IMG/VR virus record: IMGVR_UViG_3300008113_006596
Span: 3,103-37,030 of that record
DNA: 33,928 nucleotides
Source: a virus
Strand: one strand, 5' to 3'
Positions 8,355 to 16,190 of this stretch are shown here, one piece after another. The position numbers and the translations under genes were made by a program. The notes under the pieces are model-generated. The model saw only the letters and a program-made list of their open reading frames with translations, did not search any database and was not told the origin of the DNA. Within the stretch, counting starts at the first letter, position 1. Each line of letters opens with the position of its first letter.

Positions 8355-11012
8355 ATGAATTTGGAAAATATATATAACCAAAATTACGGAAGTGTGGTAG
8401 TTACCAACGGAGATCTTGTTGCTATAGGAAATCCCCCATCAAGTACATACACATCGTGCGAAGGTTTTAGTAGAGTGGGTCAAGTTTTTTTGATTAAAAA
8501 AGATAACTTTAAATCAAATTATTCTGTTTCTAAGATACTTAAAAAAAGAATTTATCCTGAAAATGGAACGTTAGTTCCTTATTATACCGAACAAAGTTCT
8601 AGCGCTGCATTAACCGCTTCTTTTATAATCGAAAGTGGATCTAAGAATGACGCTCTTTCAAATTGTAATTTTATAGTTGTTGAAACGGACAATATAAAAG
8701 TTAATCAGTCAAATTATGGATCTGCAGTTGATTTATCCACATACTTTTTAGCAGTAGGCGATACAGGAATTTCATCTAGTTTTTACTTGGGAAATTCAAA
8801 TAATTTTGCGTGTGTAGACGTATTCAAGATAAATCCAAATTATGTATTCGATCCAATAAATGGGATCGTTCCATCTTCAGATCAAAATTCGATAAGTGTC
8901 GATCAGTATAACATAAGTGATATTCCTTTTTGTAGTATTACGGGATCTATTTCCGATAAGTTTGGGACATCGGTGTCAATTACCAATAACTACTTAGCAG
9001 TCGGATCGCCTGGATATAATAATGGCCGAGGAGCTGTTTATATATACAAATACACAGATGCTGATTGTACTTATTCTTTTCAAACAATATTAAGCTGTAG
9101 CACTGTTAACTATCCAAATCAATATGGATTCGGATATTCAATTTCTTTGGACAAAAAAAATGAAAACACATTAGTAGTTGGAAGCAATCAATTATCTCAA
9201 TCTAATGTCTATTTATTTTTTAATTCGGGATCTTCAAATAATTGGAAATTAAGTCAAGTATTATCTCAAAATACAAGTTCACAATATTATACGATACAAA
9301 ATACAAATTTCGAATTAATTCCAAGTGGAAGTCAAAACAATACGCGATATGGATATGCGGTTTCACTATATGATACTATTTTGGCAGTTGGTGCTCCAAA
9401 TGATTTAGTATACTGGGAATATTCAGGATCAAACGTTTTAAGACAACGTGGATCTGTATATATTTATAATAACGAACAGTGTCCAAAAGATATTAATTGT
9501 GGATTTCGATTAATAACTAAATTGTACGGAGACGAAGTAACATTTAAAGACAATTTATTTGGATACTCTGTATCTGTTTTCAACAAGAAAGTATTAATAG
9601 GTTCTCCTAAACCATATTTCCCATTTAGTTCGTTATTTATTTCAAATTCTATTGATTATTATGACAAAACATTTAATCAGTATGACTTTGGAGAATCAAC
9701 ATATTGTGGACAAAGTTTACTTTACAAAATAACTGAATCTATTGTAGATGGAAAAATATTTAGCTCATCTGTAATTTATCAGATGACTACCGATCCAATT
9801 TCAAAAAGAAAAGAAGTGGGTAAACCATTTACTGCATATGGCTATTCTGTATCTCTTTCAGATGAAAACTTAGTAGTAGGTGCTCCTATTCCATTAAATG
9901 ATGATTTTTATTTATCGGCACCATTAATAACTGAGTCCGGAAGTGCATTTGATCCAATATATCGTTATACATCATCATATCAAAGTGACGATTGTTCAAT
10001 AACTTCTAGTTTTGTTTACTTACAAATGGAAGATTGTTTAAGTTGTGATGGTTCGCCACTTTCAGGAGCATTTTCAGGCGCATGCGACAATTTGATAGTA
10101 TTTGTGGATGAACAAGGTGAGTATGAATACGCATCTAACAAGATATTTGGAAAATCATACATTTATAACATGTCTGATTTACAGACTAATTTCAAAGTTG
10201 GAAATGTATTCTATAACACCAATAAATTGATCATAAATAACACGGGCAGTGTATTGAATAATTTGACATTGGATCCTACCGATCCAAATAATACGTACTT
10301 GTACATGAAGTACCAAAGCCAAATAACTTTACACGAAAAACAATATATATGTACCGTGGAGCCTGGTGAATTTAATGTATCTACTAATCCATCCGCAGTT
10401 ACATCATCACTATTTGATTACGGGGTTATTAATACAGATACATTTGATTTTAACAATTTAGATATAATATTAAGATATATTAATACAAGAATTACTGTTA
10501 ACCACTCTGAACAATGGTGGAATAATTTTGTTTCGGGTGATATTGAAGAATCTATATTTAATTTCTATTCATCTTCTTATACCAATTATACATCGAATAG
10601 ATTAACAAATGAACTTAAGTCGAAGTGTAGTGTTTTAAATTTTGATGTTAATAACGATGGAACAGCTAATTATCAAGATGGCACATTAATTTGGAAGTAC
10701 TTTGTCCAAGACTTGACTATAAACAATTATCAAAGTTATCTAAATCCAAGAGCCCGTCGTAATAAGTATGATGACATCATTTCGTTTTTAAATCAGAAAA
10801 CTGGTAAAACCAATAAAAAATTAATCAAACAAGACTTTTTTGGTTATAACTACAGTAGTTCGTTGGATCCAACTGGATCATATTTAGCCCCATATATTAC
10901 AACAGTTGGATTATATAGTGGAGCTGAATTGGTAGCTATAGCTAAATTAGCACAACCAATTAAAAATACTGGAGAAATTCCTATTAATATTGTAGTTAAA
11001 TGGGACACTTAA
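8355..11012 (+). CDS. FG-GAP beta-propeller tail protein with EF-hand/dockerin-like motif
   Basis: This 885-residue protein has seven repeats of the type (Y/F)-G-x-x-V/I-S/D followed about 8-12 residues later by L-A/V-V/I-G. They begin near residues 10, 121, 203, 257, 332, 402 and 495. This is the FG-GAP/integrin-alpha-like signature, and seven copies fit a seven-bladed propeller. Several blades end in a V-Y-I-Y strand. Residues 764-775 (D-V-N-N-D-G, then D six residues later) look like an EF-hand loop of the dockerin type and should bind calcium. The last 40 residues match the C-terminal module of the 369-residue protein at 6452-7561. The layout suggests a receptor-binding or adhesin-like tail protein that docks by its C-terminus. 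The propeller call rests on repeats read by eye; binding to a host receptor is inference. Confidence 0.75.
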   Translation: MNLENIYNQNYGSVVVTNGDLVAIGNPPSSTYTSCEGFSRVGQVFLIKKDNFKSNYSVSKILKKRIYPENGTLVPYYTEQSSSAALTASFIIESGSKNDALSNCNFIVVETDNIKVNQSNYGSAVDLSTYFLAVGDTGISSSFYLGNSNNFACVDVFKINPNYVFDPINGIVPSSDQNSISVDQYNISDIPFCSITGSISDKFGTSVSITNNYLAVGSPGYNNGRGAVYIYKYTDADCTYSFQTILSCSTVNYPNQYGFGYSISLDKKNENTLVVGSNQLSQSNVYLFFNSGSSNNWKLSQVLSQNTSSQYYTIQNTNFELIPSGSQNNTRYGYAVSLYDTILAVGAPNDLVYWEYSGSNVLRQRGSVYIYNNEQCPKDINCGFRLITKLYGDEVTFKDNLFGYSVSVFNKKVLIGSPKPYFPFSSLFISNSIDYYDKTFNQYDFGESTYCGQSLLYKITESIVDGKIFSSSVIYQMTTDPISKRKEVGKPFTAYGYSVSLSDENLVVGAPIPLNDDFYLSAPLITESGSAFDPIYRYTSSYQSDDCSITSSFVYLQMEDCLSCDGSPLSGAFSGACDNLIVFVDEQGEYEYASNKIFGKSYIYNMSDLQTNFKVGNVFYNTNKLIINNTGSVLNNLTLDPTDPNNTYLYMKYQSQITLHEKQYICTVEPGEFNVSTNPSAVTSSLFDYGVINTDTFDFNNLDIILRYINTRITVNHSEQWWNNFVSGDIEESIFNFYSSSYTNYTSNRLTNELKSKCSVLNFDVNNDGTANYQDGTLIWKYFVQDLTINNYQSYLNPRARRNKYDDIISFLNQKTGKTNKKLIKQDFFGYNYSSSLDPTGSYLAPYITTVGLYSGAELVAIAKLAQPIKNTGEIPINIVVKWDT

Positions 11013-11038
11013 TTATATTTATTATAAAATAGACTCGT

Positions 11039-11518
11039 ATGGCACTAGATACAAAAATTAATCGTGAATCCCTAAAAACGGGATTGGTTGGCAGATATCT
11101 CTCTGGACAAAAAGCGGGGGGAGCATTTGACGCATATAGATCGACGGGCAATACGATGTTAGACGCTGGAAATGGCAGTATACAATCTACATTGTCAACG
11201 ATTAATCCAGGATTCCAAGTAGCTGGACCATATCCAAATAAGCCAAAAGAAAATTTTAACGATAAGTATTTAAAATATAGTGATAATACATCTAATGGTC
11301 CAGTTTTGACTACCGGAGTTAATAAAATTTCTACAAATTGGAATGGTCAATCATCACTTCAAGATGCATTATATACTAAAGATCCAGGTTTTAGATTGAA
11401 TGCTTCATTCGGTGCCACTCAATTTAAAGATGTAGGAGATCAGAGATCTTTAGAACTTTCACGATTCGTTAAAGGTTTTAATAGTAACAAATATACTAAC
11501 GGTTCATTCCGCCGTTAA
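11039..11518 (+). CDS. Hypothetical small virion-associated protein
   Basis: This 159-residue protein is not recognised. It is basic and rich in Gly, Asn, Ser and Lys, with little predicted hydrophobic core, and looks partly extended. It contains two related G-F-x-x-N/A-type turns (P-G-F-Q-V-A and P-G-F-R-L-N) about 60 residues apart, possibly a degenerate internal repeat. It starts 26 bases after the FG-GAP protein and precedes the RuvC-like gene by 12 bases, so it may be the last structural gene of this block. An AT-rich element (TATAAAATA at 11023-11031) lies just before the start. The function is unknown; a tail-completion or injected protein is possible but unsupported. Confidence 0.55.
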   Translation: MALDTKINRESLKTGLVGRYLSGQKAGGAFDAYRSTGNTMLDAGNGSIQSTLSTINPGFQVAGPYPNKPKENFNDKYLKYSDNTSNGPVLTTGVNKISTNWNGQSSLQDALYTKDPGFRLNASFGATQFKDVGDQRSLELSRFVKGFNSNKYTNGSFRR

Positions 11519-11530
11519 TATATATTCTAA

Positions 11531-12040
11531 ATGGTTATATTAGGATTAGATTCATCGACATCTACAACTGGTTGGTCTTTCTGTGAAAATGGAAAGATTC
11601 TTTCTGCTGGTTTCGTAGATACCAAAAAATTAGAAACAACTAAAGAAAAAACGTTTCACGTTATATCTGTTCTAGAAAAGATAAAAGAAATAGAGAAATT
11701 TGATCAGATTAATTTAGAAGCAGCTCTTAGTGGTTTTGCTGGGGGATTTACTAGTCAACAAGTTATTATTACATTGGCTAGACACAATGCTGTTTTTGCA
11801 TATATTATAGAAGAACATTTTAAAAAGAAAGTTAATTTGTTATCAGTTAATACTATGAGAAAACAACTGTTTGGTAAGTGTAGAATTAAAGGAATAAAAT
11901 CCAAAGATTTTGTAAAACAAGAATTGGAATCACTAGTTCCAGATGTTGTTAAATTTACCGTACAAAATAAAAAAGGTAATTGGGATGAACGTAATGGCGA
12001 TATGTACGATGCTGTTGTAGCAGGTTTATATAAAAATTAA
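11531..12040 (+). CDS. RuvC-like Holliday junction nuclease
   Basis: This 169-residue protein has the RNase H-fold layout of RuvC-type resolvases. The first strand carries G-L-D-S-S-T-S-T-T-G-W with Asp7. The second acidic residue is Glu63 in N-L-E-A-A-L. The C-terminal pair is Asp157 and Asp160 in G-D-M-Y-D-A-V-V-A-G-L-Y. These are the expected metal-binding positions, and the length fits RuvC (about 170 residues). It would cut four-way or branched DNA before packaging, a task done in T4 by the unrelated endonuclease VII (gp49). It lies upstream of the primase and the Mre11-Rad50 fusion, consistent with a recombination role. Other RNase H-fold nucleases cannot be excluded from the motifs alone. 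Confidence 0.8.
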   Translation: MVILGLDSSTSTTGWSFCENGKILSAGFVDTKKLETTKEKTFHVISVLEKIKEIEKFDQINLEAALSGFAGGFTSQQVIITLARHNAVFAYIIEEHFKKKVNLLSVNTMRKQLFGKCRIKGIKSKDFVKQELESLVPDVVKFTVQNKKGNWDERNGDMYDAVVAGLYKN

Positions 12041-12045
12041 ATCGA

Positions 12046-12074
12046 TTGACTTAATTTAAATTACTCGTTATACT
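12046..12074 (+). promoter_or_regulatory. Sigma70-like promoter before the primase gene
   Basis: TTGACT (12046-12051), a 17-base spacer and TATACT (12069-12074) form a near-consensus bacterial housekeeping promoter in the only gap of this block. The expected transcription start, about seven bases past the -10 box, falls near 12081, two bases before the ATG at 12083. No Shine-Dalgarno sequence is visible. It should drive the primase and the overlapping recombination nuclease early in infection. Confidence 0.55.
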
Positions 12075-12082
12075 GGCTGTAA

Positions 12083-13000
12083 ATGATTAACAGTTCAGTC
12101 ATAGAAACACTCTCAAAGTTGTTTAAGCAAAAACCACATGTTCAAAAAGGTGGAGCTGAAATACTTGTGTTTTGTCCTAGCTGTAAACACCACAAGCGAA
12201 AGCTAAACATTAATACTACAACAGGATATTATCAGTGTTGGGTATGTGGATTTAGTGGAAAAAGTTTTTCTTCGTTACTTAAGAAATTAAAAGCCACATC
12301 TGATTATTATCAGATCTTGTGCAAGAATAAAATCAAAATAAATTATGAAGTAACAGAAGAAAAGAAAACATTAATTTTGCCGGAAGAGTTTAAACCACTT
12401 TGTAAGTCTACTAATGACATTATATATAAACATGCTTTAAATTATTGTCTTAAACGCAATTTAACTGTACATGAAATCGTCAGATATAACATTGGTTACT
12501 GTGCATCAGGTTCATTTGTTAACAGAGTAATCATTCCCTCTTATGATGAAGATGGAAATCTAAACTTTTATTGTGGTAGAGATATTTACAATAGTAAGTT
12601 AAAATATAGACTGTGTGACGGCAGCAAAGATATAATAGGATTTGAGTTATTTACAGATTTTACTAAACCCATCACTATTGTAGAAGGTCCATTCGACGCA
12701 CTTTCTGTAAAATATAACGTAGTGCCTTTGTTTGGCAAAACCATGTCCAAGAAATTAAAAATGAAGTTGATCGATTACAGACCACCATATGTTAATGTAC
12801 TTTTGGACAATGATGCTTTAGATTCTAGTTTGAAAATCTGTGACTTTTTACTTTCCAACAATATAGAAGCTCGGTTGATTTTATTGGATGGAAAAGATCC
12901 AAATGAAATTGGTCACGAAAAAACTTGGCAAACCATCAACAGTAGTGTTAGAATAGATGAAAGTCTATTGTATAGATATAAATTAACAAATAAATTATGA
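12083..13000 (+). CDS. Zinc-ribbon/Toprim DNA primase
   Basis: This 305-residue protein makes RNA primers for DNA replication. A zinc ribbon is formed by Cys31, Cys34, Cys52 and Cys55 (C-P-S-C and C-W-V-C), as in CHC2-type primases. The C-terminal half holds a Toprim domain: Glu201 in V-E-G-P-F-D-A-L, then Asp242 and Asp244 in L-L-D-N-D-A, and a D-P-N-E-I-G segment after it. No helicase domain follows, so this is a primase only, comparable in length to T4 gp61 (342 residues). The gene overlaps the next by four bases (ATGA), indicating translational coupling with the recombination nuclease. A replicative helicase partner must be encoded outside this window. Confidence 0.87.
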   Translation: MINSSVIETLSKLFKQKPHVQKGGAEILVFCPSCKHHKRKLNINTTTGYYQCWVCGFSGKSFSSLLKKLKATSDYYQILCKNKIKINYEVTEEKKTLILPEEFKPLCKSTNDIIYKHALNYCLKRNLTVHEIVRYNIGYCASGSFVNRVIIPSYDEDGNLNFYCGRDIYNSKLKYRLCDGSKDIIGFELFTDFTKPITIVEGPFDALSVKYNVVPLFGKTMSKKLKMKLIDYRPPYVNVLLDNDALDSSLKICDFLLSNNIEARLILLDGKDPNEIGHEKTWQTINSSVRIDESLLYRYKLTNKL

Positions 13001-16000
13001 TTGTATTAAAAAATACAGACCAAAAGATCAACTGCGTAATGCATATTGCGGATATTCATATTCGTCTCACTAAGAGACACGATGAATATACATCCGTATT
13101 CGAACGTTTTTATGTTGCGTTAGATAAAGCCAAGACACTTGGTGCAATTCTAGTTATCGCAGGTGATGTATTTCATAATAAATCAGATTTGAGTCCCGAG
13201 TGCGTTAAGATCGGCAGTGATTTTTTGAAAAACTGCGCTGATAGAGTTCCTGTTATTTTGACAGCTGGTAACCATGACGCTACGTTAGCTAACAAGTCTA
13301 GATTAGATTGTTTAACTCCAATCGTGGATAGTTTAAACCATTCAAATTTATATTATCTTAAGAACACAGAAGTTTATAGATTTGAAAACATACTATTTAA
13401 CAATTTTAGTGTATTTGATGATCCAGATAAGTACATAAGATACGAGGATATTCCATCTAAATATCGTGTCGAGACTGATCATCATATCGCATTATTTCAT
13501 GGTCCGGTAAATAATGCAGTTACTGACGTTGGGTATACTGTTAGCAATCGTGCTATTACAAACGAATTGTTTGATGGACATCATATTGCAATGTTGGGTG
13601 ATATTCATAAACATCAGATTCTACAAGAGTTTGATGATAATGAAAACAAACCAATTATTGTATATGCCGGATCTATGATTCAACAAAATCATGGTGAAGA
13701 ACTCAAAGGACACGGATTTTTGATGTGGGATCTAAAGAGAAAGATCTATAAACACTATGAATTAAAAAATGATTATGGATTTTACACTATTGAAATCAAT
13801 AAGGGCAAGTTAATAACTGACATCAGTGACATCCCTAAGAAAGTTCGTATTCGTACACTTTGTTGTGAATCCATTCCATCTCAGGTAAAAGAGATTATTA
13901 ACGAAGTAAAGAATAAATGTGACATCATCGAAACTACATTCAATCGGATTGATGAACCCACAACTGATTTAACTTTAAAATCTGGTCAGATATTTGACAT
14001 CCACAATATTTTTGATGTGGATTATCAAAATAAATTAATTGAAGAAAATCTTCTTTCAAAGAACGTCTCCGCTGATCTCGTCTATAAAGTCAAAGAGTTG
14101 AACAAAACCATTAATTTGGAAATTCCAAAAGATAAAGCTCCAAAGAACATTCGTTGGAAACCAAAAGTATTTGAATTTGACAATATGTTTAGTTATGGAG
14201 AAGGAAACGTAATTGACTTTACCAAACTAAAGGGTACAATTGGATTATTTGCGCCTAACGCAAGTGGTAAATCCAGCATCATGGATGCCTTGGCATTTTG
14301 CGTATTTGATAAATTCAGTAAAGGATATAAAGCAGTCCATGTATTGAATACTCAGAAAATGAGCTTTCGTTGTAAGTTCAACTTTGAAGTAAACGGAGTA
14401 GATTATTTCATCGAAAGAGATGGTAAAGCCGATAAAAAAGGAAATGTCAAAGTTGATGTTAAGTTTTATAAAATTGAAAATGGCGAAGAAGTTCCATTGA
14501 ATGGAGAAGCTCGTAGAAGTACAAATGATATCATTCGTGATTACGTTGGTACATATGAGGATTTTATTCTTACAGTTCTGAGTATCCAAAATAGCAAATC
14601 TGGGTCATTTATTGATTTGGGTCAAACTGAACGTAAGGATCTACTGTGCCAATTTATGGGTTTAACTGTATTTGATCAGTTGTATACAATTGCGAATGAT
14701 AAATTCAAAGAAACAAATACACTACTTAAGAATATTAGTAAAGATCAGTTAATTGAGGAGTTACAGAATGTATCTGGTAGTATTGATTCAAATAACATCA
14801 AAATATCAGAGTGCAATGATAAAATCAAAGAGTATGAAACTTCAAAGGAAACGCATAACAATAAATTATTAGAGTTGTCTAATGACATTGTAAAAACTGC
14901 ATCATTTGATTTTGATATAACTGTATTAGAAGAAGAAAAAGTAAATCTTGATAACAGTATTTCTTCTTGTCAAGTCGATATTGGTCTAAAAAAGACTAAA
15001 TTTGCTGAAATAGAATTACAGCTGAGTAACTTGTCATCATCATTAAAAGCTTGTGAGAATATCGATGATGAATACGAGCAATATAAGTCTTGCAAAGATG
15101 AGGAAGTTAAAAAATCATCTGAGATAGACAAACTTAAAGTTGTTGTCAAGAATAAAATCGACAAGCTTAAAAAGTTGGAAGATCATAAATACGATCCAAA
15201 CTGTACTTATTGCGTTAATAACGTATTCGTGAAAGATGCTATCAAAACAAAAGAAGAGATTGAATCTGACAAAAACAAAGGAAAAGTTTTGGTTGACGAA
15301 TACAATTCTATCAAGAAGAAATTAGAATCATTTGGCGATATAGATCTTCGTTACAAAGAATGCCAACGAGTTAATTCGGAAAAAGTTAAATTGGAAAAAT
15401 CAAGAGAAGTTTTGTCTACTGCAATATTGCGTGATGAAAATGTTTTGATTACCCGTCAGAATAAGTTAAAGACTGTTGTGGACAATATTGATATTTTTTA
15501 TAAGAACAAAGATATCATTGAAAACAACTCTAAATTATTAAAAGAAATAAACGAAGTTAAAAATATTATAAAATCAATTGAAACAGATATTAAAAATATT
15601 AATAGTCGATTGTTTTCAGCTTCTACTGAAAAAGGAAAGTTGGAGCTTCAATACAAGAATACAACCGATCAACTAAACAAAGTAAAAGAGTTGGAAGACT
15701 CGTATGAGGCATATAAGTTGTATACTAATATTATAAGTCGTGATGGTATTCCATATGAAATTATCACTAAGACTCTACCTGAAATTGAGAAAGAAGTTAA
15801 TAACATTCTTCAACAGATTGTAGAATTTACCATCACTCTACAAACTGATGGAAAGAACATAATGACTAATATCGTTTATGACGATAAACGTTGGCCATTA
15901 GAAATGGCAAGTGGCATGGAGAAGTTTGTTAGTGGTTTGGCTATCAGAGTAGCATTAATCAATATTAGTAATCTACCAAGACCAAATATTATTTGTATAG

Positions 16001-16182
16001 ATGAAGGATTTGGCTGTGCTGATAGCGATCATTTAGGTCAGATGGGTGCTTTGTTCTCATATTTAAAACATCAATTTGATTTTATTTGGGTAATTAGCCA
16101 TTTGGATCAGATGAGAGATATGGTAGACGAACAAATTGAAATAAAAAAAGATAATGGATTTAGTAAAGTAGTATATAAATAG
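12997..16182 (+). CDS. Fused Mre11-Rad50 (T4 gp47-gp46 type) recombination nuclease
   Basis: One uninterrupted 1061-residue frame carries both subunits of the SbcCD/Mre11-Rad50 complex. Residues 1 to about 350 are a calcineurin-like nuclease: Asp19 and His21 (D-I-H), Asp57 (G-D-V-F-H), Asn92-His93-Asp94 (G-N-H-D), then later F-H-G-P and G-D-I-H-K-H. Residues from about 385 on are Rad50-like: Walker A A-P-N-A-S-G-K-S-S at 419-427, long coiled coil, a zinc hook C-T-Y-C at 736-739, a return coil, a signature region near 970, and Walker B I-C-I-D-E-G with Asp1002-Glu1003. In T4 these are two genes (gp47, 339 aa; gp46, 560 aa). The product resects DNA ends for recombination-dependent replication. 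It overlaps the primase gene by four bases. The function is firm; that the single chain stays uncleaved is inferred. Confidence 0.95.
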   Translation: MIVLKNTDQKINCVMHIADIHIRLTKRHDEYTSVFERFYVALDKAKTLGAILVIAGDVFHNKSDLSPECVKIGSDFLKNCADRVPVILTAGNHDATLANKSRLDCLTPIVDSLNHSNLYYLKNTEVYRFENILFNNFSVFDDPDKYIRYEDIPSKYRVETDHHIALFHGPVNNAVTDVGYTVSNRAITNELFDGHHIAMLGDIHKHQILQEFDDNENKPIIVYAGSMIQQNHGEELKGHGFLMWDLKRKIYKHYELKNDYGFYTIEINKGKLITDISDIPKKVRIRTLCCESIPSQVKEIINEVKNKCDIIETTFNRIDEPTTDLTLKSGQIFDIHNIFDVDYQNKLIEENLLSKNVSADLVYKVKELNKTINLEIPKDKAPKNIRWKPKVFEFDNMFSYGEGNVIDFTKLKGTIGLFAPNASGKSSIMDALAFCVFDKFSKGYKAVHVLNTQKMSFRCKFNFEVNGVDYFIERDGKADKKGNVKVDVKFYKIENGEEVPLNGEARRSTNDIIRDYVGTYEDFILTVLSIQNSKSGSFIDLGQTERKDLLCQFMGLTVFDQLYTIANDKFKETNTLLKNISKDQLIEELQNVSGSIDSNNIKISECNDKIKEYETSKETHNNKLLELSNDIVKTASFDFDITVLEEEKVNLDNSISSCQVDIGLKKTKFAEIELQLSNLSSSLKACENIDDEYEQYKSCKDEEVKKSSEIDKLKVVVKNKIDKLKKLEDHKYDPNCTYCVNNVFVKDAIKTKEEIESDKNKGKVLVDEYNSIKKKLESFGDIDLRYKECQRVNSEKVKLEKSREVLSTAILRDENVLITRQNKLKTVVDNIDIFYKNKDIIENNSKLLKEINEVKNIIKSIETDIKNINSRLFSASTEKGKLELQYKNTTDQLNKVKELEDSYEAYKLYTNIISRDGIPYEIITKTLPEIEKEVNNILQQIVEFTITLQTDGKNIMTNIVYDDKRWPLEMASGMEKFVSGLAIRVALINISNLPRPNIICIDEGFGCADSDHLGQMGALFSYLKHQFDFIWVISHLDQMRDMVDEQIEIKKDNGFSKVVYK
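16174..16181 (+). promoter_or_regulatory. T4-type late promoter element TATAAATA
   Basis: A perfect match to the T4 late promoter box sits across the stop codon of the recombination nuclease gene, nine bases before the ATG of the first glycosylation gene. A start about six bases downstream would give an almost leaderless message. In DNA this AT-rich an eight-base match can occur by chance. Confidence 0.35.
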
Positions 16183-16190
16183 TATAATCT

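Noticed and set aside
10644-10680. Dockerin motif as evidence of a cellulosome component
   Set aside because: Only one EF-hand-like loop is visible, and the protein sits in a phage tail operon.
11023-11031. TATAAAATA repeats (also 8347-8355 and 19682-19690) as late promoters
   Set aside because: They differ from the T4 box by an extra A, and such strings are frequent in DNA this AT-rich; the evidence is too weak to list them as sites.
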